Source of the DNA: a virus
Direction: 5' to 3' (one strand)
Length of the DNA: 64,000 nt
Virus record (IMG/VR): IMGVR_UViG_3300044833_000060
Location: 1-64,000 of that record
The notes under the pieces: model-generated
Seen by the model: the letters and a program-made list of their open reading frames with translations, nothing else
Told to the model about the DNA's origin: nothing
Database searches by the model: none
Shown: piece by piece, positions 40,315 through 48,736 of the stretch
Position numbering within the stretch: position 1 is the first letter of the stretch
Layout: each line of letters begins with the position of its first letter
Translations under genes and position numbers: made by a program

Positions 40315-41921
40315 TGAGCACTCAGCCACTTTTCGATATGTCGAAGGCCACGCCGATCCCCGGCGCAGCGCAGCCCTTATTTGACATGAGTAAGGCTATG
40401 CCGATTGATCAGTCGCTACTCGCTGGTCAGGGCTCAGGCACGCCTGCAAAACAACCTTCCGTCTGGCAAACTCTCACGCAACCGACTGATAAGACTGACA
40501 AGGAATATCTCGGCTACACAGGACCAGCAGGCGTAGCAGGCGCAACCGTCCACGGCCTCAGTGATGTAGCGCGTAGCACGATTGGGACTGCAAAGGGCGC
40601 GGTGAAAATGTTCGATCCGCATACGCAGCCCGGAGAAAACGCTTTTACCAGTCTGCCAATTGTGCGCGCACTCCGTCCATTTGTAGATGCGGCGAAGCAG
40701 ATTCCGGAAATTCCGCAAGCGATCCGCGACATCAATGCCTCACCAGATCCAACCGGAGCCTACCTTAACGCCGCACAAGATACCGCTTCGCAGGGAGCTG
40801 GGCAAGCATTGACGGCGATTGGAGCAGAGGCACTTCCGAAGGCTCTACCGGGAGCGGCAGAGATTGTAAAACGAACTGTGCCGCCAGTAGTAAGAGGGGT
40901 GGCAAAAGGAGCGAACACAGTTCTGGCGAAAGCGCCAGGTGGTATCGGCCTTGCAGCAGGCGGCGCACTCGGCCACCTTACTAAGATTCCTTACGCGCCT
41001 GAAATTGGCGCGACTATTGGGTATGGATTAGGACAAGAGTTACTGCCGAAATTGAAGGTTCCCGGTGAGAACTTTGGCCTCCCGAAGCCGATCTACCGTG
41101 GTGCGCCATTGCCTGCATCTCCACCGACTGGCGAATTCGTAGACTCGCCGCCACAAGCAACAAATCAGCCTCGGGTCGCACCGTCGCAGGTAGTCGAACC
41201 TAAACTGCTTCCGGCAACGGCTTCAGGTGCGAGTCGGAGAGTACCGGGAGATATCGCACCAGAAGACGTGAGCACGCCCGACACATCTACACTGGCAGGG
41301 AAAAAAGGCATTCGCATTGTCCTGCCGGGTACGCCGAAACAACTTCCAGCAGCGACAGCAGAGGCTACTGCGGAAACTCCAACTACCACTTCCGCAGCGC
41401 CTAAACCTGCAACGTCGTCATTGGTTAGCGACCTTCTCAATCGCGGACTAGGGAACGAGCCACCGCCCAAGCCGATTCCTGGAAAGCCTATCTACATGCG
41501 GCCTTCTCCTCTGAAATCTCCCGCGCCTGAGGCATCGCCTGTTCCAGAAGGCATGACTCCGGTGCAATCTTCAGGGATGAGAGCCTACAGTTACGACGAA
41601 CCAAGTAAGACGTTCGCGGCGCAATGGCCTGACGGCTCGATTCATAAATATGGGGAAGTGACACCGGAAGAAGTTCAAGACTTCGAAGCTTCCGACAGCA
41701 AAGGGAGGGCGCTGCTAAAACTTAAAAATAATCACGTTCACGTCGCGGCGAATTACGGGCATGGATGGGTAAACAAAGCTTCGGCGATTCGTTCGGCTAC
41801 ACCAGAGCTAGCGACTAGCGCACCAGTTCCGAACTCGCCAACATCGGATGATCTGACCGGACTCCTTCAGCAATCCTTGGAGGCGGCGAAGAGTGGGAAA
41901 GGGAAGACGGTACGGCCTTGA
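40314..41921 (+). CDS. ejection-type virion protein with KTSC-like domain, 535 aa
   Basis: The N-terminus repeats 'QPLFDMSKAxPI' twice (residues 4-15 and 20-31). A Gly/Ala-rich hydrophobic middle (about 195-240) could cross or disturb a membrane. A Pro/Thr-rich disordered stretch follows. Near the C-terminus, 'SSGMRAYSYDEPSKTFAAQW' and 'GSIHKYGEVTPEEVQDFEAS' match the KTSC domain. It probably belongs with the proteins at 37113 and 38629. Confidence 0.7.
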   Translation: MSTQPLFDMSKATPIPGAAQPLFDMSKAMPIDQSLLAGQGSGTPAKQPSVWQTLTQPTDKTDKEYLGYTGPAGVAGATVHGLSDVARSTIGTAKGAVKMFDPHTQPGENAFTSLPIVRALRPFVDAAKQIPEIPQAIRDINASPDPTGAYLNAAQDTASQGAGQALTAIGAEALPKALPGAAEIVKRTVPPVVRGVAKGANTVLAKAPGGIGLAAGGALGHLTKIPYAPEIGATIGYGLGQELLPKLKVPGENFGLPKPIYRGAPLPASPPTGEFVDSPPQATNQPRVAPSQVVEPKLLPATASGASRRVPGDIAPEDVSTPDTSTLAGKKGIRIVLPGTPKQLPAATAEATAETPTTTSAAPKPATSSLVSDLLNRGLGNEPPPKPIPGKPIYMRPSPLKSPAPEASPVPEGMTPVQSSGMRAYSYDEPSKTFAAQWPDGSIHKYGEVTPEEVQDFEASDSKGRALLKLKNNHVHVAANYGHGWVNKASAIRSATPELATSAPVPNSPTSDDLTGLLQQSLEAAKSGKGKTVRP

Positions 41922-42030
41922 GTTTGGTGGCTTGCTTGAGTAATCTGCGCTTCTTGAGCCATGGTGCGACGGCAACTTCCCAGATACCTACGAATACAGC
42001 AAGCAACATAACGGTTTGCATTTCTGTCAT
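41815..42030 (-). CDS. possible antisense small membrane protein, 71 aa
   Basis: It starts 'MTEMQTVMLLAVFVGIWEVA', with one membrane span and a basic, Ser/Pro-rich tail. GAGG lies 5 bases before ATG. It overlaps the end of the plus-strand gene by 107 bases and fills an otherwise empty 225-base gap. It could be a small moron gene, or chance. Confidence 0.35.
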   Translation of the reverse strand: MTEMQTVMLLAVFVGIWEVAVAPWLKKRRLLKQATKLKAVPSSLSHSSPPPRIAEGVRSDHPMLASSELVR

Positions 42031-42146
42031 ACGAACCTCATTCCACACTACAAGGCAAGCGTTTGGCATGTTCCTCTATTTCCCGATGTCTGACAAGTCA
42101 CTTCCAAGCCAAGAGACGAAAAGGCGAAAGGTAAGGGCTTAGCTCC

Positions 42147-42380
42147 GTGGGAGGTATTCCAGCTCGCAACTTTCCCTTCCCCTCAGCCATTGGGAACTCG
42201 CAGAACGTTTCACCCTTGGTTACTCCCCAAGCGCCTACACCGAATGGTTCGGGAATGAATGCGGCTCAAGCATCACCTGGAATTCCTTCGACTCCGAACG
42301 CGCCAACCATGCCAATTGCTTCACCAGTGCGAAATCCAATTAGTCCGGTGCGCATGCCGTCGCCTGTTTTCTACGGATAG
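42147..42380 (+). CDS. Pro-rich virion-type protein, 77 aa, ends PVFYG
   Basis: It starts (GTG) 'MGGIPARNFPFPSAIGN' and ends 'RMPSPVFYG'. Disordered, Pro/Asn/Ser-rich. Shares the M-G-G start with genes at 37761 and 38629 and the P-x-FYG end with 20522 and 37761. Function unknown. Confidence 0.6.
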   Translation: MGGIPARNFPFPSAIGNSQNVSPLVTPQAPTPNGSGMNAAQASPGIPSTPNAPTMPIASPVRNPISPVRMPSPVFYG

Positions 42381-42405
42381 ATAAAACTCCGATCCCACAA
42401 TTCTC

Positions 42406-43161
42406 ATGAAACTTAAACGCATCCTTGCAGTCATTGCGCTGTCGTCCGTCTCCTTATGTTGGGCGGCTGGACCATCTCCATTACCTGCTGGTTTAGTTTC
42501 GCCATTTCCCCAGCCGCCAAATTCTACACTTTCAAATGGACTGATGATTGATTCCTCGGGGAACATCATCATTGCGGCGGCAGGCGGTACTCCTAACATC
42601 ATTACCAGTCTCGGATTCCCGCTGGACTCGTCGGGCAGGTTGCTTGTTAACTGTGCGACCGGGTGCGGCGTTAGCTTCACTCCTCTTTATCCAGAAGGCT
42701 ACCTTTCGTGGCAGCCGGGTACTCTGTACCCTCAGGCGCTTTCTGGAACGTGCGTGTTCGCAGCAGCGACGACTTGCACTATCGCCTACCCAACCACATT
42801 CGCATCAGTTCCCGTCGTCAACATCACGCCTGTCAATCCGGGCGCGGTGACCTTCACAGTCACAACGAGCAGCACGACCCAGATCGTAATTACAGGTAGC
42901 GGATCAAATTCGCTCACGGTTAATTATTCAGCCACCCTGCCATCAGGAATCAACTGCTCCACAAATACCTTTACTCTGACCGGCGCTCGACAGAATCTCG
43001 ACTTTGTGACCCCGCTGTGGCCGTCCGCGCTTCCCGCAAATCTGTCTGCAATAATGCGTGCCTCTGCCAGCGACACTATCGAAGTTCGTCTATGTAATCC
43101 CACTGCGGCGACCATAACTTTCAGCGCAGCACTGACCTTTGGAGCGAAATTATTCCGATGA
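42406..43161 (+). CDS. secreted fibre-like protein, 251 aa
   Basis: 'MKLKRILAVIALSSVSLCWA' is a Sec signal peptide. The mature part is a beta-rich, Thr/Ser/Asn-rich protein. Its C-terminal segment 'TCTIAYPTTFASVPVVNITP' and the rest to the end resemble fibre or receptor-binding tips. First gene of a run of eight with signal peptides. ATGA overlap with the next gene. Confidence 0.7.
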   Translation: MKLKRILAVIALSSVSLCWAAGPSPLPAGLVSPFPQPPNSTLSNGLMIDSSGNIIIAAAGGTPNIITSLGFPLDSSGRLLVNCATGCGVSFTPLYPEGYLSWQPGTLYPQALSGTCVFAAATTCTIAYPTTFASVPVVNITPVNPGAVTFTVTTSSTTQIVITGSGSNSLTVNYSATLPSGINCSTNTFTLTGARQNLDFVTPLWPSALPANLSAIMRASASDTIEVRLCNPTAATITFSAALTFGAKLFR

Positions 43162-44882
43162 GAAAATCCCTTATTGTATTCGCAACACTGTTGCTGTCAG
43201 GCGTGCTTCAGGCGCAGCTCCCGACCGCTGGATTAGTCGCACAGTACGACATGCTGACCGCTGTTAGTACGTCACTGACCGACCTTTCCGGAAACGGAAA
43301 TAACGGAACCATTGTCGGCACGACGACTACGGCGCAAGGTCGCGTGTGTAACGGCTCGTCAGATTACGTTTCGATGCCGCTTTTAATTGCGAACTCTGAT
43401 TTCACTGTTATTGTCGCGGCTACTGGCAACAACCCCAGCACCGGCGGCGCGACCTGGGGGGAGAGTAATGCATCGGCTAGCCAGTTCGTGCGCTTTGGAA
43501 CGTCTGCGGGCACCTGGACCGCATTAAAAGGGAACAGTGCGACCACGAATCTCACGGTCACGGTTCCAGATAAACGACCTGACTGGGATATGTTCTTCGC
43601 GTCCCGATCTCAAAGCCAAATAAGTGGGGGGATGCTGAGTCGAGCGAACGCTACCCAAACTGCCGTCAATGCGGTCCTCGGAACAGTTACGGTCAGCGGC
43701 GGCGGTGCGGCTATTTGCGCACTGAATGAAGGCGCGTCTCGCGTCAATTTCTGGGCAGGCACGATTGGTTATTTCGTGCTCTACAACCGGCACTTGAGCA
43801 CAACCGAATTGCAGGCGGCTTATGTTGCCGTAGCAACCGCGGTTTATTCACGCAGCGTTTTCGTTCACCCCTGGCCGCCGAGCGTCCTTCCTGTATACAC
43901 AAATCCGGTCTGGCAGAGACAGGGCGTCGTATTCAGTCTCGCAACCTCCGGCGCTGGTTTCACGACTGGAGAGCCATTGGCTCTCTATGACACCACTTGT
44001 CCGCAACTCTCGATATCTACCTGTTTCCGTCTGTGGTACTCAACGGCTGGCGAAACCACCATCGGGTACGCGGAATCACCGGACGGTTTCAAGTGGACCA
44101 ATCATGGTGCGGCGGGAAGTTCGGTCTTGACTAGCTGCGTTGCAGCAAGCGTTTTAAAAGTGGCATCCACCTACCACATGTACTGTGGCCGAGCGCAAAA
44201 CACCGGGCCGATTGACCACTACACATCGCCCGATGGAATTACTTGGACCATCGCAGATTCTGGCGTAATCGCGCTCGGTTCAGCAGCGGCTTGGGACGAC
44301 CTTGGCGTCGCCAATGCTTCGGTTCAGTACAGCCCCGATGGAAGCGGGACTTGGTACATGCTATACGGCGGCGACTCGGATGGGACGGGCATCTGGACTG
44401 GATTTGGAGGTTGGAGAACCGGCGGCGCGACATCGCCTGATGGCCACACCTGGACCAAACTGGCGGCGAACCCCACGATTGGACAAGCCGACGTGTTCTA
44501 TCCATCCCATGCAGGATTCGCTTGTTGCGGCAATCCCAACTTCTTTTACATCAATGGCGGGTGGTGGGATTGGGATGGCTCTTACGGAATCGTGCGCTTT
44601 GCCTCGCCAGTCTTCAACGGACTGTGGATCTGGAGCCAGCCCCATGCCTCTCTGCTGGAGGCTTCTGCCGATGAGTCGAACCAGTTGGCAGACCCCTCTC
44701 TCCTGCAAGCCGCGTGCCCCAGTGCGATCAACTCCGTTACGGGATCGCAATGCACGTTCATGTTTTATACGAGCTACTCGACTAACAGCGTGGGGACATC
44801 CGTCATTAAGCTCGCTATCGCCAACATGCCGATGTCTCAGCTAGTGACCACGGCGGAAGGGGCAACGACGGACTGGCCATGA
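43158..44882 (+). CDS. secreted LamG plus GH43/GH32-like beta-propeller protein, 574 aa
   Basis: The signal peptide 'MRKSLIVFATLLLSGVLQAQ' is followed by a LamG/concanavalin-type domain ('LVAQYDMLTAVSTSLTDLSG', 'GNNGTIVGT', 'YNRHLSTTELQAAY'). A second domain has repeats of the form Y-x-x-S-P-D-G-x-x-W-T ('YAESPDGFKWTNHG', 'YTSPDGITWTIADS', 'TSPDGHTWTKLA'), typical of five-bladed glycosidase propellers. This suggests a polysaccharide-binding and perhaps depolymerising protein. Catalytic acids are not certain. Confidence 0.8.
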   Translation: MRKSLIVFATLLLSGVLQAQLPTAGLVAQYDMLTAVSTSLTDLSGNGNNGTIVGTTTTAQGRVCNGSSDYVSMPLLIANSDFTVIVAATGNNPSTGGATWGESNASASQFVRFGTSAGTWTALKGNSATTNLTVTVPDKRPDWDMFFASRSQSQISGGMLSRANATQTAVNAVLGTVTVSGGGAAICALNEGASRVNFWAGTIGYFVLYNRHLSTTELQAAYVAVATAVYSRSVFVHPWPPSVLPVYTNPVWQRQGVVFSLATSGAGFTTGEPLALYDTTCPQLSISTCFRLWYSTAGETTIGYAESPDGFKWTNHGAAGSSVLTSCVAASVLKVASTYHMYCGRAQNTGPIDHYTSPDGITWTIADSGVIALGSAAAWDDLGVANASVQYSPDGSGTWYMLYGGDSDGTGIWTGFGGWRTGGATSPDGHTWTKLAANPTIGQADVFYPSHAGFACCGNPNFFYINGGWWDWDGSYGIVRFASPVFNGLWIWSQPHASLLEASADESNQLADPSLLQAACPSAINSVTGSQCTFMFYTSYSTNSVGTSVIKLAIANMPMSQLVTTAEGATTDWP

Positions 44883-45031
44883 CACTCATGCCGGAAGAAA
44901 ATCGCCGCGCTGTACACAACGGCACTCGCGGTGTCTCGTTTGACGAGAAACTCTCCACACTTCGCGCAGTGGACTTTAAAGGTCCCGTCGCGCTGTTTGT
45001 AGACGTTGTAGTTGTTCTCGGTGCCCATCAT
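44837..45031 (-). CDS. small zinc-finger protein with own promoter, 64 aa
   Basis: It starts 'MMGTENNYNVYKQRDGTFKV', then 'HCAKCGEFLVKRD' and a later His-x-x-Cys-His. An extended -10 (TGTTATACT) lies 8 bases before the first ATG. It overlaps the ends of two other genes. Its promoter and start resemble those of the acyltransferase gene. Confidence 0.55.
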   Translation of the reverse strand: MMGTENNYNVYKQRDGTFKVHCAKCGEFLVKRDTASAVVYSAAIFFRHECHGQSVVAPSAVVTS

Positions 45032-46070
45032 GGCCTGAAAGTATAACACGCTGGCCCATGACCCAATCTCGCACCCATCGGCTCGGAGTTTCGATCAGGT
45101 ACCACGACAACAAGGCGCACGCAAAAGCGGCTATCAGTGCGGGGATTACCCTGTGCGTTGATTCGGACAGGAAAGGTTGCTGCCAGAGATACAGACTGTA
45201 AGAAATCGTTCCCAGATAGGCGATGGGCTTCCAGTTTAAAACCCGCCCCGCCGAACAGTCTGGATTGCGAATTACGTAGAACATGATGTAAGCGATGGCG
45301 AAGTTTTCAAGCGACAAGCCGAGCGGTAAGGAATACCAGCCGCGAAAGCGCAGCGCGATCGCAGGGGAAAGCAGAAACAGGAATGCAACGCAACCAAAAG
45401 CAGTCCAGCCACTCTCGGCTTTTCGCCAGAATGCTTGGAACGATTGCTTCGGTTGCAGAAGCGCCAACAATGAACCCGTCATCAATCCGTCCACGCGAAA
45501 GTGAAACATGTAGTTGTCGAACGGGCCGTGATTCCAAACGCCATGGCTGATCGTGCGGATTACTGGAATGCTGGCGATGAGTACTATTGCTACCTTCAAC
45601 CCTTTGTGTCGTCCTAGCATCGCGAGTGCAAATGGCCACAGCAAATAAAACTGTTCCTCAATCGAGAGCGACCAACTGTGTCCAGTGGCCCAATCCCATG
45701 GAACCGGCGCATAGTCACGAACAAACAATAACGAAGCCAGCCACGGTCCCCAATGCGAAGTCAGCCAGCCGAGGTGCGACACCAGAAGAACGACGAACAA
45801 GTACACATAAAACGGCGGGACGATACGAAACAACCGGCGCACATAGAAATCACGAAGGCTTATATGTCCGGACTTGTCTTCTTCGCGGAGAAGCAGACTT
45901 GTGATTAAGAACCCGCTAATGACAAAGAAAATGGAAACACCGAGATCACCCCGTCCGACGAAATTCCAAAGATGTGTTTTGGTGATCGGCACTCCAGCCA
46001 TCGCATGCGAGAACACCACAAGGGCAATTGACGCTGCTCGAAGGCCATCTAGCGATGGGATACGCATCAT
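44976..46070 (-). CDS. OafA/YrhL-like membrane acyltransferase, 364 aa
   Basis: 'IPSLDGLRAASIALVVFSHA' opens the acyltransferase-3 family, with the catalytic His in the first span. 'FFVISGFLITSLLL', 'FYVRRLFRIVPPFYVYL' and 'SWSLSIEEQFYLLWP' are further family signatures, and about ten membrane spans follow. Such enzymes O-acetylate cell-surface polysaccharide and are known serotype-converting phage genes. It is on the opposite strand to the late genes and has its own promoter, so it is a moron-type insertion. Confidence 0.92.
   Translation of the reverse strand: MMRIPSLDGLRAASIALVVFSHAMAGVPITKTHLWNFVGRGDLGVSIFFVISGFLITSLLLREEDKSGHISLRDFYVRRLFRIVPPFYVYLFVVLLVSHLGWLTSHWGPWLASLLFVRDYAPVPWDWATGHSWSLSIEEQFYLLWPFALAMLGRHKGLKVAIVLIASIPVIRTISHGVWNHGPFDNYMFHFRVDGLMTGSLLALLQPKQSFQAFWRKAESGWTAFGCVAFLFLLSPAIALRFRGWYSLPLGLSLENFAIAYIMFYVIRNPDCSAGRVLNWKPIAYLGTISYSLYLWQQPFLSESTHRVIPALIAAFACALLSWYLIETPSRWVRDWVMGQRVILSGHDGHREQLQRLQTARRDL
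45040..45049 (-). promoter_or_regulatory. extended -10 promoter for zinc-finger gene
   Basis: On the minus strand TG-T-TATACT (-10 at 45045-45040), 8 bases before ATGATG. The surrounding bases (gTGyTATACTTT, then CCATGATG) match the promoter at 46079-46088. A -35 is weak (TTGGGT at 15 bases). Confidence 0.6.
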
Positions 46071-46078
46071 GGCGGAAA

Positions 46079-46088
46079 AGTATAGCAC
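46079..46088 (-). promoter_or_regulatory. extended -10 promoter for acyltransferase gene
   Basis: On the minus strand TG-C-TATACT (-10 at 46084-46079), 8 bases before ATGATG. No good -35. The transcript would begin at or next to the ATG, so the message is probably leaderless. Confidence 0.6.
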
Positions 46089-46120
46089 TCCTCAGTTCTC
46101 CTAAACCAATTCCACATTCC

Positions 46121-48736
46121 ATGCGAAAACTCTTTAGCATCTTCCTGCTCTTGTGGGCCGCTTCAGCCTGCGCGCAAACAGTCCCCGTCACGGCCAAATT
46201 GACGGATGGCAGCGGCAATCCAGTACCGGGAGCTTATCTTCATTTTGAACTCTACAACTGCGGAAATAACTACCCCTCCGTTCGCAGTGCTGGATTAGTG
46301 GTAGTCCAGAGATCGTTCGACCTACAGCCGAACTCCGCTGGAATAGTTTCGGGTGTCATCACACCCAATGATCTGATCCTATGCGGAAATGTGACTTCCA
46401 CTTTGTGGACCGTAACGCTCATGAAGAGTGGGGCCATTCCTCTAAATGCAGCGCAGCGCTACAACATCTGCTCGTCTACCGAAAGCGGTCCGCCTTGCGC
46501 GCAATCTAGTCGCGGCGCGGCTTTTGACCCTTCTTCGGCTCAGCCGGCGCAGGTCGTTTCTGGACTTGTAAATTACATTCCTCAGCCCCCCGGCTACATC
46601 CTGCTGTTCGCTAATCCAAATAACAATCAAACGTGGCAGCAGCCTCTTGGCACAACTGGATACTTCAAGGGGATGTTTGATTTCTCGGGAGCCACAGTAA
46701 CCGGATTGCCGAGTGGCGGTGGCGGTGGTGGTGGAAGTTCTACCCCGAATCCTTATGTCTCTTTCACCAATGCTCTAAGCGTTAATCTAGCAACTGGCCT
46801 GAATACTCCAGCGCTGATTCCGGCTTGCTGGGATTCCAATAACAACTGGTTCTTTCCCGCCAGCGCTCATCAGAACCCATCGACCTCGGTAGTTACCTTC
46901 ACCTTCGCTACCAATCAAAGCGGGATCTGTGGAGTGAATGGGACAGGCGGCGGTAGCGGTGGGGGAGGAAGTGGGCCACTTTTAAACGGCACGCAATATG
47001 TCGGACTCGGGACTAACAGCAATATTGCCACGACCGTCGTAAATGCTGGGACGAACAACGACATTGTAATTCCAGCGAATTATTTAGGAACTGACAGTTT
47101 CCCTTATGTCAATACCTTCAATGCGCCGATCCGGGACAATCGTTTCGGCGTAGCCTCAAATCCTGCTAATCACCTCAGTTACGCGAACAATAGCGAATTC
47201 TTCCAGTTGTTCGATGCTTCTCCGGTCAGCAATGACAACTGCTGCGGATGGGGCGGGCCTCCGGGAGTGGGGAATGCGGCTCCAATGGTCCACTACCATC
47301 TGACGGAATCAGGCGCTGCGAACGCAATGCCTTTAATGGTGGAGAGTGAGTGGGCTTCAGGTGCAACTGGGTTTCAGATTGGTTTTGACTTCGCAACAAT
47401 TGCTGACAGCGGCTCTCTTCCTCAGCAATTTTCAAATGTTTTCGTGTTGGCTGACAACTCGGGCTGGACGATTAACTCCTGCACGCTCGTGACTGGAGTC
47501 GATACCTGTTCGCTATTGGGCGCGACCCTTACGGCTGGGCAGCAGGCTGCTCTCGCGGGTAACGGCGTATATGTTTCCGGAAATTCAGCGGCGAACACGG
47601 GCGGGGTAACAGGCGTGATTACGGGAACGACTGGCACGACTATTACCTTTACAAATGCAAATCAAGTGGGATCTGGCGGCCCCGTGTCTGGCGGAACTAT
47701 CGCGCCCAATCACTTAGCCTGGGGAACGGAATGGAATATCTTCAACAACAATCACGATCCTGGGGCAACCACGCCCACCAGCGCACAGAACGTTTTCCCC
47801 TTCCATGGATTGACGGTTACTCCGAGTGGCACTTTTCCGCTGTCAGAAGCTTTTTACGGCGGCGGCGGTGCTTACGCGACCTTCCGCAGCGACAACGCTA
47901 TTACGGCGGACTTTATGGCTGGCACGCCAGTCGTAGGTGGGCCGCTGCTTTCAATCGTCGGTTTTGAAGCTCGGCCGCGGCAAGTAGCGACCGCAGGGAA
48001 CAATTACCCTAGCAAAGCTATTGCGCTCGACATGAGCGGGTGGAACGGATCTAGTTACTCAGAATCACAGAACCTAATCAAGCGCACTCCGCAGTCGAGC
48101 GCGACCAATTCAGCCGGACAGTTGTCCTTTATTACTCCACTTACCACCGTCAATCTATTAGACAGCGGCCAATGGCTACCTCCGAATCAGACAGTAGCCG
48201 CTCCCGCCTATTCGTTTGCCGGGAACCCAACTTCAGGATTTGGCATTGATGTCGGAGCCCAGCCGGAAGTATCAGTGAATGGTGTGGAAGTTGCGAGTTT
48301 CTCTGGGGTTGGTATGAACGCACTGTCCATTTCCACTGGCAGCGGGGCGGGCGGAACAGTCAACCTCGGCTACCTCCTAATGAACGGCTCGGCCCCGACC
48401 TGCACATTTACCTCGGGTGGCGGAACTTCTCCTACCTGCACGCTTGATACGGGATCGGCAAACGGTGCAGGGATCATCATCGCAACGACCGGTACGGGTT
48501 CGCCGGCAGCTACCGGCACAATCACGCTGTTCTTCAACGGCACCATGGGCAACCACAATCCGGTCTGTCAGTACGAAGCGAGCGACAACGTAGGCGCATG
48601 GCAAGCCCTAGCTGTGTTCAAGGACAAGGGACCGAGTACATCAAGCGACCTTTTCACTTGGACGAATGGTGTGACTCCCACCGCTCTGACTGCTTCTACC
48701 GCCTACTGGATCAATTATCAATGCGTAGCCAAATAA
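46121..48736 (+). CDS. secreted tail-fibre-like protein, 871 aa
   Basis: The signal peptide 'MRKLFSIFLLLWAASACAQ' is followed by an Ig/transthyretin-like start 'TAKLTDGSGNPVPGAYLHFE', as in many tail-fibre N-domains. Two poly-Gly hinges occur (residues ~202-213 and ~295-305). Later come beta-rich segments ('AYSFAGNPTSGFGIDVGAQP'). The C-terminal domain 'GTGSPAATGTITLFF' is common on phage fibre ends. The Sec signal on a fibre-like protein is unusual. Confidence 0.75.
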   Translation: MRKLFSIFLLLWAASACAQTVPVTAKLTDGSGNPVPGAYLHFELYNCGNNYPSVRSAGLVVVQRSFDLQPNSAGIVSGVITPNDLILCGNVTSTLWTVTLMKSGAIPLNAAQRYNICSSTESGPPCAQSSRGAAFDPSSAQPAQVVSGLVNYIPQPPGYILLFANPNNNQTWQQPLGTTGYFKGMFDFSGATVTGLPSGGGGGGGSSTPNPYVSFTNALSVNLATGLNTPALIPACWDSNNNWFFPASAHQNPSTSVVTFTFATNQSGICGVNGTGGGSGGGGSGPLLNGTQYVGLGTNSNIATTVVNAGTNNDIVIPANYLGTDSFPYVNTFNAPIRDNRFGVASNPANHLSYANNSEFFQLFDASPVSNDNCCGWGGPPGVGNAAPMVHYHLTESGAANAMPLMVESEWASGATGFQIGFDFATIADSGSLPQQFSNVFVLADNSGWTINSCTLVTGVDTCSLLGATLTAGQQAALAGNGVYVSGNSAANTGGVTGVITGTTGTTITFTNANQVGSGGPVSGGTIAPNHLAWGTEWNIFNNNHDPGATTPTSAQNVFPFHGLTVTPSGTFPLSEAFYGGGGAYATFRSDNAITADFMAGTPVVGGPLLSIVGFEARPRQVATAGNNYPSKAIALDMSGWNGSSYSESQNLIKRTPQSSATNSAGQLSFITPLTTVNLLDSGQWLPPNQTVAAPAYSFAGNPTSGFGIDVGAQPEVSVNGVEVASFSGVGMNALSISTGSGAGGTVNLGYLLMNGSAPTCTFTSGGGTSPTCTLDTGSANGAGIIIATTGTGSPAATGTITLFFNGTMGNHNPVCQYEASDNVGAWQALAVFKDKGPSTSSDLFTWTNGVTPTALTASTAYWINYQCVAK

